NCBI GenBank assembly: GCA_019096065.1
Contig: JAGUCH010000006.1
Span: 2,624,001-2,688,000, forward strand
Direction of reading: 5' to 3'
DNA: 64,000 nt
From: Paracyclopina nana
Lineage: Eukaryota; Arthropoda; Copepoda; Cyclopoida; Cyclopettidae
Below are positions 12,829 through 35,200 of this stretch, piece by piece; the stretch's first letter is position 1; the number at the start of each line of letters is the position of its first letter. The translations under genes were made by a program, and so were the position numbers. The notes below the pieces were generated by a model. That model did not search any database. It worked only from the letters and a program-made list of their open reading frames with translations, and was not told where the DNA came from.

Positions 12829-13404
12829 TTAAGGAATTTCTTGTGCAGTCAGAGCCTTGGCCTTTTTTAAGCTCTTTTTATTTTGTCCCAATGCTTGAGG
12901 AGCTGCTTTTCTTTTACCACCATTTGGCGATGGTGTTGAAACAGTAGCACTTTCTGTGGCTTCAACGGGCTTTGAGCAAGATCCACCCACAATTTTATTT
13001 CCTTCGCATTGTAAATCTTCCAGCAAAATTACGGTTGGGCCTGATACTCCACCGAGAAATCCCATGTTCCCCATGCAATAACTGCAGACTAAAAACTGAA
13101 GAGAAACAGTCTAGATATTTTCTCGCTTAATTCGCTATCATGATTGGCATACTTGAGTTGACTGACTTTCGCATGCGTCTTTATGTTTCTGAACGAGTTG
13201 AGCTGTCGCAGGACTCAAACCCAAAGTTGCATTGAAGGGGTTTTCTGGACAGACTGCATTTTCTCCCCATGTTACGAAGGCTAGTGTTGGCTTGTTATTC
13301 GGGCAATTATCGACAAAGCACGTCGATGGTAGGCCCTGATTGTGTGACCCTTTAAAGTTCACAAACGAGTAAGCCAAAAGAAAAAGGGCTCCGAATTGTA
13401 GCAT
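12829..13404 (-). CDS. small secreted cysteine-rich protein (172 aa)
   Basis: Two exons, 13404-13153 and 13095-12829, join in phase 0 over a 57-bp intron (donor GTATGC, acceptor CTCTTCAG). The protein begins with a clear signal peptide (MLQFGALFLLAYSF). The mature part has eight cysteines, including CFVDNC in the first half and CSYC just after the intron. A Ser/Thr-Pro stretch and a lysine-rich C-terminus follow. The even cysteine count and signal peptide suggest an extracellular disulfide-bonded protein. I do not recognise the family. It lies tail-to-tail with the PTB gene and just upstream of (same strand as) nothing obvious; CaMKK ends about 0.5 kb to its right on the same strand. Confidence 0.72.
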
Positions 13405-13960
13405 GGCGAAAATCCCACTGACGAAGTGCTCGATGAGGGTTTCAAAAAAGAAAGCTGCGAGCCGATTTTAGTGTCCAGATTTGGCTATAGCGATAACCAA
13501 CACATTTTCAGGCCGAATTTTGCACATGCTTGAAGTATGAGTCAACATCGTTATTTATTCATATAAAATAGAAACTCTTGTATGGTCGACAAATATAGTA
13601 TAGTAGAAGTAGTTGTGTGATGATAGACATTAAGCACGATGAAATATGGATAAATGCAAATGCAGGAACAGTAGAAGTTGTATAGTAGAAAAAGAAGTTT
13701 AGTAAAGGATATAATTGTATATGTATGACGTGAAAAAGTGGATGATAAAATTGTAGCTCAAAAATTGTTGTGCATGATTGGAATGGTTTTCTGTGCAGCA
13801 GAATATATGATATAGACTACAGTTAATGAGAAAAAAGGCATGCAAGAAGAATATAGGGCTTTTTCTTCGTTGATGTACTGTGATGATGACGTCGCAGTCG
13901 TTGTTTCCATTGATGCTGATAATCTCAATGCAGAATCTTCTGGAGTAAACTAAAATTTCA

Positions 13961-14033
13961 TCATTTTTGAGCTGCAGACTCCATTTTTTCATCCTCGGAC
14001 AAGACGGGCAAGGAAGGATGGTCCATGATGATC
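13961..14033 (-). CDS. alternative last coding exon of the CaMKK gene
   Basis: A strong acceptor (TTCCTTACAG) precedes a frame that joins exactly in phase to the CaMKK exon ending at 14315. It adds about 25 residues with the acidic segment SEDEK before a TGA at 13961. Using it skips the 14206-14173 exon and gives a 718-residue protein instead of 705. Both routes are open in frame, so alternative C-termini are likely; which one dominates cannot be told. Confidence 0.5.
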
Positions 14034-14172
14034 CTGTAAGGAAAGACGAGAGAATGAGAAAATTCCTCCGGAGAGCTCGGCTGCTTTTTCCATTAAAATA
14101 CTTCTTCTAGGGATAATACAGGAACGTACTGCCTGGGGATGCACATAATGGGAATGCGGATACTTGGGAAGG

Positions 14173-22636
<8,464 letters not shown>

Positions 22637-25600
22637 CGTTGTACTATTTGGAATTCTCCACTGGGACTCCACTGAAGAAGAAGAAGAGGTGGCCTTTAGA
22701 TCAAAGCAGCCTTTCTCAATTTTCACATCTTCTTCTTCTGTATGCGATGCTAGCAGCAAAGTTACTCAGAAGGCTGGATCTGCAAAGCGAAGAAGAAGCA
22801 ACTAGTTCAAAAAAACCATCGTGGTTCACAGGCTATATCGACATCAAGTGACTACTGCTGTTTGTAGCTCCAAGATCTCACATGATAGCAGATCAAAATA
22901 CACTACTTCAGTATACAGGGAAAGCCACTCAATAACAAAGTAGTGGTAACTTACACCAAAAGAGCCTGGCGAAAAATAACAATTGCTATCATGACGTAGC
23001 TAAAAAATGGGCTCATTTCCGTTGCTTCCCTAAAAAAGGCTTTCATAGCCAATAGCATAAACCAATAGGGAAAAAAGTAGCCTATAGCCTCATTTATGTA
23101 GTAATGCTTACCTAGGCATGATGCTATGGGGCAACGTCTCTACCTATTGGTTATCGATTGCGTAGCTTCAACTCATGATGTCTTGAATCTTCATGATGAT
23201 GTGGTTTTGGCATCTTCTGTTCTACATCTAGGCCTCTGCTGAGATAGTCACTATATCTAGTAATCGTACAAATTAGCCTTTCTAAGGCCACACTGGCTAC
23301 ATTTTGCCTCCACTCTGCCACATCTTCAATAACGCAAATGAACCTCTTTTGGCCTTAGGTTTTTCTGATAATTGGACAGGCAAGCCAGATATGCGCGCGA
23401 GCAGTTGTGCTAAATAATAAAACTTTCTGTTACGCAGATCAACCTTTCCTCACCGCGCGTCGTTCATTCAAGCCACACAAATGCACGAGCAATGTACAAT
23501 GTGGTATTAATACTTATGCAATCTCAGGATCAGCGAATCCAATTAAATATTTATGAAAATTTGCCTTTCCACCTTATTCAAGGCAACAGCTGACAGCTGA
23601 GGCAAGCCGAGCAAAGTGAGAAGAAGCGCAATTTTACAGCGCATTCCAGTCACCAAACCTCTTTCAAAATATCAACTTTGCTGTGTGGAGGTGCTGGCTG
23701 ATGCTTGATGCTTTTCGATGTTGCAGGTTGAATTCTGAGAAAAAGGCTACAGTTTTTCCACACGCTTCGAATTTAGCTCCTGCCATCCACGCATATGTAC
23801 AACATAGTGAACTAAAGAAACATTGTTGTTTGGGTAGGAGGAAAAGGAAAGCCCACAAAAGAACTGCTTATAACTCCCAGTCCCAACTATGCCACTTTAT
23901 GTCCATCGTTTCCATCCTGTTAGATAGGTCGTTTTTCTTAACCTTCTGCTGCGCCATTCCTGATACAGGGTGAGACGGAAAATTGGGCCGATTGGCTCGG
24001 GCGCGAAAGCTCTGGCTGCCTTAGAAAGCTGGCTGCGTACTTTAGCTCCTGCAGAAGAAGCGCTGACTATTGTCATTTTTTGCAATAGCTTCCTTTTTTG
24101 AAAAATGGGAAAGGCGCTATATTTTTGTAAGTAGCTATAGTTAGTTTGTTTTCTGCAGCGCCATACTCTGTAACGGCTACAAATTCAACTGCCGCAGTTT
24201 TCCTCCGAAATCGGACTCATCACGCGAGCCTTTGTTGTTGCAGGGAATATCTTTCCCTAGCTTATACTAGTAGCATACTAAACAGCCCCTATAGCTTTTC
24301 CACGCTATATATATATAATATGATGATGCGTTTTTTAATTTTCCAAAGTCTTGGAGCTTGCCTGTACACAAGTATCGACTCAACGAGTGCTCCATATAGC
24401 AAAGAATGTTGCAAGGACAATTTACTGCGCCTATGAAAGAAAGAAAAGATATGATGCGCACAAAAGGAAATCTTTTGTGCTTAAGCTACTACTACTACCT
24501 TAGTCCCATGGGAGCAATAGGAGATTACCTTGCTTACCTACTTTTGATGGACTGACAGCAATGCATAATGTTAAACATTTCAGCCAAAAATGCTGGTGTA
24601 TTTTCTGGCCTCAAGCATTATTCAAGGATTTGTATAGCTATATTGGTTTCCAATTGTTGCTAGCTAGAGAGAAAGTATCAATTGTCACCTGAAATTGAAT
24701 TCCTTCTCCCCCGCCATGCTAAAATGCACAACTACGCCGAGGAAAGGAGAAAAATGACCCTAATAAGCTTCAGCTAGCAGCAACCATTACTCGTCGTCTT
24801 TTTGCCAATTACCTACAACCTTCTTTACCTTGCGGCCTTGCTATAAAGATATATAGCATACTGCTGGTGCGGTGCTCTACTAAAGTTTCCTTGGGGCAGG
24901 GACAATCAAGTACTCACGGTTGGGTAATTAGTGCCAAAAAGACTTGATTATATGGATGCATCCCTTTCGAGGGGGAGATTAGAAAGCAGCAGCCTATGAT
25001 TTGGAGAACCACCAACTGTTTTTTAAGCAGACGTGTGGTTCGTTGTTCTGACCAGGCCAATCGGTTTTTTTGCTTGGAACCAACTGCGTTTCTTTCCCTC
25101 AACGTCTTCAACTACTGTGCAATGTAAGCTGTGCCCTTCAAAAGGCTAGGGCTTGCTCCTGACTTGTAGCATATAGCTTTGTAGCACCAGAGCACTCTAT
25201 ACTATGATAAGAATGGTAACAGAAAGAAACCACTGACGTTGCTTTTGGCGTACTTAGAGCATATTTTTATTATAGGCACCAGCACACACAACAGCAGTAA
25301 CCAATTGCGTGGAAGACGACTTGTAATATATATGAGCTTGTGTACTGCTTTTGCTGATTAATTAGACCACAATGCTGGGCTTAAAGAAGGTAACCCCACA
25401 AAGGATGAGCAAGGTGCATATTCGATTACAGGAGCAATATTGACTTCGAATAAGAAGATGTGCTTGACTAATGGCAAGTTGTAAAAGTAAGCCCTATTCA
25501 AGCCTGTTCATCAAGCTTATACTTTCTTATTAAAATGGGACTATTTGCCGTCTTGTTAGCCAATCAAAATAATGAAAAAGGTAAACAAAAAATGATTGCG

Positions 25601-26529
25601 CGAGCACTTCTTTATGTAACGCCATCTTTTGCAATACATTTTAACTTTGATTGGCTCAAATTGAAAAGTGTTTGAAACTTGTCAAGCACTAAAACTGCTT
25701 CAACAGAGCTCACCTGAGCAATGAAAGTCAAGAAAGCCTCAACTACTAGAATTGCAAAAGAAGTTGTGCAACTCTCACAATGATATGAGAGCTGGCTGCT
25801 TTGCAAAGAAAACTTTTTTGTCAGTTCACCCAAAAGCTGAAGAGTGAAACCAAGGCCAAAAGAATGGGATTCTTCTCACTGTACCACGAAGAATTGTCGA
25901 CACTTTCAGCGCTGCACTCCTACTAGCCATCAAGCAAGGTTCTCGCAGTCGTCGACGTCGCAGAACTGTTTGATTTCTCTACGAACAAGCGCTTGTGCCA
26001 CACGTGTAGCATAAGACAGCAGCAAAGGAGCAACCTTTTCGGCCTTCTCACTGGTGTGTTATGCACACTGGACCCGCATAAAAATAACTGAACGCTCCTC
26101 CGTCATCCTACGAATGTGCTGTTGCCTCAGAGTTTGTTCCTACGTTTCTCAAGTGTCAGCGGATGTCAACATACCTCCCAGCTCTCAAACTTTGTAGTAA
26201 TTACTTGAGGCCAATTTGGCTTGGCCTCCTTCGACCTCAAGGGTTAGGTCATAATGCATTTTGACAATTAGGTTTCGAAAACAGCATCCTCAGAATAATG
26301 CAAGAGTGCTCTCCTTGTGTTAGTCTTGATGCTGTTGACATTTATGGCATAGTGTGTGCCTTTAAAAGTCGTGGTTAATAAAACTCCAAGTTCAACAACC
26401 ACACAAAAAGGAGCAGCAGTAGTCCTTGTTCTTCTTACTCTTTAATAATTATACTGTAATGCTGTTGTAGGCTGGTGGGCACTGGCTTTTTTTCTCCCTA
26501 CTTCACATCACACAGCAGAAGGTTTTTTT
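22637..26529. other. intergenic / CaMKK upstream region, no gene seen
   Basis: This contains the presumed CaMKK promoter and untranslated exons. An open stretch on the - strand continues upstream of the ATG at 22636 to about 22750. A possible donor (CCAACC|GTGAGT) lies on the - strand near 24917. No gene with recognisable coding was found. Confidence 0.45.
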
Positions 26530-29500
26530 CTACTCTTCCTCAGCTTCCTGCTCCTTTTCTTCCTCGCTATAGTTGGAATTTTCTGTTCGGAAGAAAATTC
26601 TGGCTGAACTGAGGTTGTAGTACAGCAATTCAAATTCCTGAAATGGAAAAAGTCAGGAGGCTATCTTCGCCAATGAAACTTGGATTCCTGGGGGGGAAAT
26701 CGAGCTCTCTTGTACCATGAGGCTTTCACTAGATTCTATCTACTTCTGCTATAGCACTTGGGCGGATTTGATCTAGGCAAGTCAACTGCCATGCTTCATT
26801 TTTTAATAGACCCTCTCGAAGAAGTTGAAGGCCACGCAAATACACAACGCAGCCTGTATGCATTTTTGTTGAAGAACATGTCATGATTTCACGCAAAGGT
26901 GGGAATAAGAGCAGCCATTTTCGTTAGGAGAAAACAAAGGGCTTTTAACAATACTGCATCGTTAGCTTCCATCTGCAGCCTAATTACCTTTTGGTAAGTT
27001 TCGAGCCTCTTTAATGTGAGCGCCATAGTTTGCTGAAGTTTCTGATCTGAAACAGCTTCAGCACTTTGCCTCTCCACTTCACTCTTCTCCTTGATGTACT
27101 TTTCCCTCACGGATTCGAACCAGCGCAAGGAGTCGAACGACGAGCTCTGATTAAGCAGCACCAAAATATATGCGATACCTAGGTAATAAAAAAAAATGGC
27201 CACTGAAGGAGGTTGGCGGGTAAAGTTTTTCTTTTGTACCAGAAAACCGAGAAAAAGTTTTTTTTTTGGCAGAATGTGTGTGAGTTATAGAGGAGCACAA
27301 AAAAGCTTGATAACTTACCCATGGCCAATCCATCATCGGTAAATGCAGCACCATTGAAGTTGTTCTTGGCCATTTTATCCTTGGCTGCAATCATGTATTC
27401 CACATAATTCACGCTCAGGCTCGGGACGATAAGGTAAAAGTTTTTCAAATGAGGATGCTTGGCTTCTTGCAGTTGCTTTCCAAATACATTGACCAAAAGC
27501 TAAATTGCAAAGGTAAATTTTCTTATTCAATTACTGATTTGAAGGTAGTCACAGCTCACCTGAAAATATTCAGTTGTGTCGGAAAAGTTTTTGCTCAGAC
27601 TTGACACGACTTCATCGAGGGTTTTGGCAGCCTCCACAGCCTCGCCATCGAGGCCTTCGTCTATACTCAATTTTTCAAAATTGGGAATATCATCCAAGTC
27701 TGGCACAAACCGAATGGAATTGGATACGAAATGCAGCCCACCAGCTTTGATCATTCTCACGTATCCCATCGCGTTACCTTCGTAATGAACTTAAAAGTCA
27801 GTAGACAATTTTGTGAGCATAAAAAGAGCCACTCACCAATTTGCGAAATTAGCATCCGAAATTGGTCCAAGTACGTGGAATTGCCATCAAGAACGCCCAA
27901 TTTGCGAATACCCTTGTTGAATTTATCTGCTCGATCAAAAGGGAACTTTTGGTCTAACGAAGTGGCATTTTCTCTGAAAAATCGGGCATCTTTGGACAAC
28001 CGAGACTTGATTTGGTCATCGAACAGAAACTGGGAGAAAATGGCAAACTTTTTGCGCAGAAACTGGTACGTAAAGTTGACGGTGGTATTCATTATACCAA
28101 CGCCATGCGTGCGAATGGAGTTGGCAATGTGGCGAATGTTGATCGTGTTCAAATGCTTGTTTTGGCTGGTGGCTTCAATGAAAACCTGATGGTTGAGGTT
28201 GTACAGATAGTTGGAGACAAAAACATGGATGTTTCGCATGATTTCCAGCACATCGAGCCCTTGCTCCAAAGTTTGCGAAGGTAAATGGTCGTCAACCGTT
28301 TCTGCCTGAAAAGTTTTGAAATTCAAATTAATCTTTCATCAAAACCTGGGGCATTTTAAAAGGGACTATTTTTTTTCACTGTGGTCAAAAACAAAAGTAG
28401 TTCCCTACACCAATTAGCAGCGCCACCTAGCGAAGAAGCTTGAAAACAAACTATTTTTAAATTATTGACAGCTCTATAGGGAGAAAAAGGAAAGCTGCTA
28501 GAAGTTGACATTGTATCCTCAATAGCAATTAGTGGGAGTGATACAATAAATTATGCTTAATCAATGCTCTACCTTGTATTTGTGGGTGGCTAGGGCTCTC
28601 ATTTCACCATAAGTGCGCCAATTATGCAAGGCCACGGTTGTCAGGTTGTAGAAGGTCTTCTCCAAGTAGGCCTCCACTCTGGCCTTGATGTTAATGTACT
28701 TGTGCATGAATTTGATAGGCTTCACCAGCAAAAATGAGGAGGCGTCGTGCACACCTCCCCCAACTTTAAACGGGTTGCGATCCTCTAATTGCAGATGAGA
28801 GTGCGCGTGGTAGCGCAAGTCAGTCTCCAAATGCTGGCAGAGAGGCAGGAGAACCCTCGTGTTAAAGTATTCCTCAATTTCACTTCCGAAGGAATTTTCC
28901 AAAGCTTGTGGTGACTCCAAATGTTTGGCTTTCCTCAAAGGAACGCAGCAATCTCCGAGGGCACGAAAAGTGTACTGAAAACAGAGAAATAAAAAACCAG
29001 GAGTTGTAAAGGGCTTAAAGTGAAAGCAACCGACTGGAAGGCGATAAGCATCATTTTTCGTCTCAAAAATATGGTCGAAGTAGACGTTCAGGACCACTCT
29101 ATGCCAGTAGAAAAATGAAGTGTCGCACGAGCTTTCTATAAGCTCTTCGAGACGGGAAATGTAGAAAAGCTTCTTCATGAGCACCATAAGCATCACAAGG
29201 TCTTCATTGCTGGAAATTGAAAGAGAGGAAGATTTACACACACTCTGCCAAGTATGCAGAAATTCGTTGGGTAGAAAGGAACCTGAAGGTTTTATTTTGC
29301 GAGGCAAAATTGAGGGCGATTTCTGTGACCAATCTCCTCTCATATGTGGGCGGTCCCGCAATTGCTGTTTCTGCCAGAAGCAAGGCTGCCAAAATGTCCA
29401 GCCTTGATTGCGAGAACCTCTTGTCAACTCCTTTAGAGGCGATTGCCTGGGGGAAAGAAAGAAGCTATGAAATCATCTTATGTAGCGAGTGGAATGTTTT

Positions 29501-31652
29501 TCCCTGCCTTGGCTCTTCCAATGGTTGAAATAATGCTGCTCGCCAGTTTCTGACAAATGTGCCCCGAGAGGGAAGCTGTGGCCAACGAATGGCGGTGGAA
29601 CGTGGCCTCAACGGCCTTCAGGAGCTCGATGGACTTGCACAGTGAAATCACATTTGTCCTAGTATGTAAATGGAAAAGATTAAGCCACACATAAAGGATG
29701 ATGTACTATGTATATAGTAAGGGATTTTAAGCCCTCCTCTCAGAATTTATGCTGACATGGTAAGCATAGAAAGAATACCATTTTTGCTCCTATGGCCTTG
29801 AAAACGAAGAAAGGAAGGCTCGTTATTATTATTTTGTAAGTATCAGGAAGAGGCAAATGTTGCAATCGACAAAATGATTTCTCGGAAATGGGAAATAGAC
29901 AAGGTGGGATATTAGGAACAGCTATACACCAATTTACTGCCAAGGAAAAGAGAGGTGTACTTTCTTACTTAGACAGTGGCACAGAGAGTTTTGCGTGCAA
30001 ATTGAGCACTGCTGTTATATTGCTCCTCAACTCGGTGGCCAATGCGAGCCCCTGTAAAAGCAAATTTGTGGCTCTTTCCACGTGCTCCAGAGTCAAATTG
30101 GGCCCCGGCTGGCCACGAAAAGCACTTTCCATTTTTACCAGCCAACCGTTCAGCTGCAGGATATAGGGGAAAAAATTGAAAACCAATCCTGTCGAGGAAA
30201 TTTTACCTACCTGAAGGTGAAATGCCTTCACGTCTGACTGACATGATTGTGCCTTATTCTGGAGAAAGCTGTGACGATTCGAGGCCAGAGTTTGCACCAA
30301 TTTTTTGTCCATCATTTTGGCCACAAAGGGCATATGTGCAATGATGAACTGCTCGGGGAACCACATAACTTTCCCATGCAGCGTTATGCCAGTAACCTGA
30401 ACAAAATGTCTTTTAACCAGATATTAGTTGAAACTACAGCTGCAATGCACCTTTTTGCAGAGCTCCCATATCTTGTTGGTCAACTTTTTGTCAATGGAGC
30501 CGAATACCTTGATATGCAATGACATAAGGCCAAAAAGGCCAACCATTTTAACCCTATCATTGGGATCTACCATGGTGGATCCAGAATTCAAGCTAAGCTC
30601 AACATCAGTGATGATGTTCCTCAAACAAAAGAGGAATTCTTCACAAAATGCCGAATTGTTCGTGACAAAAAATCCATTCTTGTTAAAAGGTTGATCAACA
30701 CAGTTCTGTAAATATCGAAAACAGCAAAAAATTACTTATTAAAATTCTAAAAAGTGGATCTCAGCTAATTTTTTGGCAGCATCGGTTTTCTTTTTTTACG
30801 GGTTAGCTTTTTAATGCCCCATATAGTGTACATTTTGAAAAATAAACATTTCTATGAAAAATCAGAAAGAAAGTCACCTTAAAAATGTTTCCATCAACAA
30901 CTTTCGCTTCTGAGTCCCCCAAGAGCTTTTCGAGCATTTTCATAGCATTGACATCCACATTGTATTGCTTAGGATCCATTATTGCTGCCTTGATATACCT
31001 TCTGTAGGTAGCCCAATGGCCACGAAAACTTCCATGCTGCAGCACAATCCCATCCAAGATGACAAGTGTGCCCAGCAATTGAGACAATTTGTCATAAATA
31101 ACTTGCACATGAACATCTTCAGCAGATTTGAGCGCAGACTGAGGATCTCTGATTGAAGCCAGTTGGTGAACGACATTCAAAACCACTTCAGCACAATGAT
31201 CAGTGAAATTGCTGGCCTTTAACACACTTGGCAGCATCCTTGATACAGCTTTGGTAGCCTCAGAAGGATTATCATCTTCCAAGGCCTCTCCAAAGAAGAG
31301 AAAGGTATCGAAAAACTTGTCTTTGGCTTCAGAGACACAGAAATCCATTTCTTGGCCAACTGCAGACAAAGCCAGGACAATTTTGGCCAACATGGAATTT
31401 TCTGAAGAGCAAATGGTTGCCAATGAAGCTGATTGTTCTCTCGGAGCGCCTGAAACTTTGATGAAATTGGAGTCATTGTGACTCCATGACAACATATGGC
31501 CATGGTTGACAATTCCGGAGCCAACATCTTCCACTGCCAAGCCAAATTTCTTCAACTCAGTCTCAGCAGCTAAAGCTGAAATTATAGAAATGCTTAGAAT
31601 CGTTCATGTGTATTGTGCTTTATCATGTCTCACCATTTGCAGATTCCTCCAT
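26530..31652 (-). CDS. WASHC4: WASH complex subunit 4 (SWIP / KIAA1033)
   Basis: A subunit of the WASH regulatory complex, which drives Arp2/3 actin assembly on endosomes. Fourteen exons (-): 31652-31634, 31575-30878, 30705-30451, 30396-30211, 30153-29969, 29658-29508, 29446-29283, 29209-29035, 28974-28573, 28305-27837, 27777-27560, 27499-27319, 27178-26988, 26637-26530. They are phase-consistent and give 1133 aa (human about 1170). Conserved blocks seen include [54 protein letters not shown] and [12 protein letters not shown]. The short acidic C-terminus follows LSSARIFF. The intron after exon 6 begins with GC, not GT. The gene is head-to-head with POLRMT. Identity very secure. Confidence 0.95.
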
Positions 31653-32290
31653 ATTTGAATGAATTAACGCCTATGACATATTATCTCATTTCGGTTTCAT
31701 GAAAAAGAGGAGTATCCTGAGAGCGATCTTGACATTCCGAAAAATTCTCGATTTTAAATCAAGATATGAGCAACAAAATATGAGGCATCAAAGGCAAGTA
31801 TTTTTAGCTACTTTTTCCAAAAAACAGTCCTTTTCCAAGTGTACACATGTACTTTTTATTGAGTTAAATTGGTATCAAGATGGTATCTCTATCACATACG
31901 AATAATTTTAACCCTTTTAAAGCATAAAAGTTTAAGTTCAACTGAGGTTTGACTTAGCATCACGAACAGTTCTTACATCAGCTAATGTAAACAAATCATG
32001 TAAATGCTTCCACATTGTATAAACTTAAGTGCGGGCATTATGATTATCAAGGAGGAAAAAAGCGCGTTTTCAATTCAGCATTTCTCTTGCTGATGCAAAA
32101 AAATGGACTTTTAAGAGAAGTTTATTTCAGAATAGATTCCTGACTTGTTGGTTTGTGCCAAAAAACGAGGATTTTTGACAGTGTTTTACAGAGGCTGAAC
32201 GTGCGCGCGCTCACTCCAACATCAAAATTCAAAACAAAACTTATTGTAAACAACAACAAATGAACGCGCTAGGCGAAAGATGAAGATCAC
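31653..32290. promoter_or_regulatory. shared divergent promoter region of WASHC4 and POLRMT
   Basis: Only 638 bp separate the two start codons, so both promoters must lie here. No TATA box was recognised at a convincing distance. The segment around 32200-32220 has a GCGCGC cluster. Confidence 0.55.
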
Positions 32291-35200
32291 ATGCGAATTG
32301 AATTAATCATGTCTATTTTACTCAGATCAAGCTGTTATCTTGCCTTTACGAGAAGTGTCACTCGTTTCCATCGTTCAAGCTCAGTCCTGAGTGACAATGA
32401 AAGACACGCTCCGAACGAAAAAGAACCCAGGCGATTTCTCATTTCTCAGAAAATGCTAAAAGTTATAGAAATCGAGAAACTTAAGTGCACAACAGTGGAA
32501 AAGGAGAAAATTAAAGGAAGTTACTCTAGTGAGCGTTCAGGCATCAAAATGTCCCACTTAAATCACATTAATTCCGACGAAAACAGGAACCACAAATCGC
32601 AAGTGCTCAAGTACTTTGTCATGGTATCTGCCAAAAGTGACGGTCTGAGACGAGCTGCCAGTTTTCTGTACATGTTTCCTACAAATGAAGTCAATATGGA
32701 CGCATATGAATGCTTGTTCAAGTATTTAGCTAGAAAAGGAGATTTACCAATCATCCAAAAGTTTTGGGCTAAATTTGTCAAGAGCAAAGTTAAGCCCAGC
32801 TTACCCTGTTACGCATCAGTCTTTCAGTGCCTGGTAAATTTCACTGACAGCGACAAGTCGTTAGCAGATGAGCTTTTTGAAGAGCTAGTCAGCAATCATG
32901 GCACTGATTCACCTCATCAACTTTTCAGTGGAGCTTTCCTCAGATCTCAATCGGACTATGACCAAGCGTTGACGGGCATCAGGATGGCCAAGGCCAACTT
33001 TGAGCCTTCCCTCCAAGATACATCCTCCTCAGAAGCAGCTGAATTGTATGCCCAAAATGATCTGCTGAGACCACTGAGTCAGGTCAATGTGAAACGGCTC
33101 CAATCTGCCATTGACAATGTGAGCCTGCAAGAGTGCAACCTTCTCTTGGATGAACAAATTCGTTGTGAAAAAGAAGGCTTTGTCAAAGTCAAGTCGGTTG
33201 CAGTGAACCATAGTCAATCAACTGAAGACATTGATGTGTTGAACAGATGCGTAGACTCTCTAAAGAAAAGTTGGAAAGATCAACTACTAGGCGTAATTGA
33301 GAGGAGGATTAAGATCAATAGGAAATATGGCAATTTCAAGCCCCATCCTCAAATGGTGCCCATTTTTCCGTTTCTGGAGAGTCTACAATTAGGTATTTGA
33401 ATCACCTGATTGCCAACCTTGAAAACATGTAATGCGACCTTTTATTTTTTAGATATGGTCACTGATGTGCTGCTAGATGAGATTGAATCAATGATCTCGT
33501 TTTCGGACGCATACAGTCCGAATGTGCGCGTGTTCCAGAAGCAACTTGGATCCAAAATTATGGAACGGATCCAGCTCTGCGAATTAGTGGACGACCCTGC
33601 GAAAATGGACAAGTACACTCAAGTCATAACCGAGTACCTGAGATGGTTTTTGAGCCCATCAAGTGGAGAGCTTAACGCGTGGTGTCCAAGGGAGGCTTTT
33701 GAAGCCGTAAACAAAAAAGTGAGAGGAAAAGCCCTCACTCATGACCACGACATTCTAAATTGGCCATCGACTATTAGGCAAATTGTCGGGCGCGAGTTAT
33801 TCATGCCATTATGTAACAAGTTAAGCCTACAGATTGGCCCGGACGGTTCAGTGATTATCGATGACATCGCGTGTAACCAAAATAGTAATGGCGATTTGAT
33901 TATCAAGCCCAGGAATGACAAGATGACGGATTTGCGCTCGTCCCCAGCCCTTTACCGAGTATTACGAAACCGGTCGAACAAAGTCTACGAAGAAATCAAG
34001 CCCCATCCAATTTTATCAAAGATCTTTGAACGGCAGAAGCTTTCATCGATGAAGTTTTCCTCAACTCACGTGCCAATGTTGGTGCCTCCTTTGCCTTGGA
34101 GTTCAAGCAGACTAGGTGGATTTTACCTACGAACCTCAGATTTCTGCAGATTCAATGCTATGGACATTGGCTCGCTGGAATTAGAGAAAATTGAGAAAAA
34201 GTGGGACAAGGCTTACCCAGTTTTCGATGCCCTGAATCAACTAGGTGATTTAAGGTTTTTCAACGATTTCTATTTAAACGTTGTGCTATAAATCCCATTA
34301 ATTTTAGGATCTACTCCTTGGAGGGTCAATGAGAATATCCTCGATGTTGCTCTGGAAGTTTTTCAAAATCAGAAGGCACATTCTGATTTATTGGACTCTC
34401 TCAGCATTGCAGCACATCCAGATTTGTTGGTAAAGCCAACGAAAATGAATGAAATGGGATCCACAAAAATCAGTGGCCAAGAATACAAGGAACATGCTCG
34501 CGAAATGAACGAGTACAACAAGGCGAAGTTGGAAACTTACTCATTATGGTGCGATGCATTGTACAAACTTTCCATAGCAAACCATTACAGGTGAAGTTCA
34601 ATTTTTCTTCTATAGGATTTATTTTTTAGATTTTCTTTGTATCATTTAAGGAACTCTGTGATGTATTTCCCACATAACATTGATTTCCGAGGACGCGTTT
34701 ACCCTATTGCCCCATATTTTCATCACATGGGAGGTGACTTGTCCAGATCCATGCTGAGATTTGCAAAAGGAAAGAAGCTTGGTAAGAGAGGCTTCGATTG
34801 GCTGAAAATCCACTGCATCAATCTGACAGAACTGAAGAAAAAGTCCCCTGTCCAGGATAGATTAGCTTATGCCGATGAAGTCATGGATGATATCTTGGAC
34901 TCGGCCAATAATCCTCTCACTGGCAAAAAATGGTGGGTAAAGACTGAAGATCCATGGCAGACTTTGAGTACTTGCTTCGAAATTCGAGACGCACTGAACC
35001 ACCCTGAAGGACCCGAGAACTTTGTCAGTCATTTACCTATTCACCAAGATGGCTCTTGTAATGGATTGCAGCATTATGCAGCACTAGGCCGAGATGTGCT
35101 TGGTGCTACGTATGTGAATGTCGTCCCATCCGGAGCTCCCAAAGATATTTACAGTGAAATAGCTGCCCTCGTTGAGGAGAAACGTGCAGCTGACCACAAA

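Noticed and set aside
24914..25111. - strand ORF ending in a GTGAGT donor
   Set aside because: Might be an untranslated CaMKK exon, but there is no coding similarity and no proof of a link.
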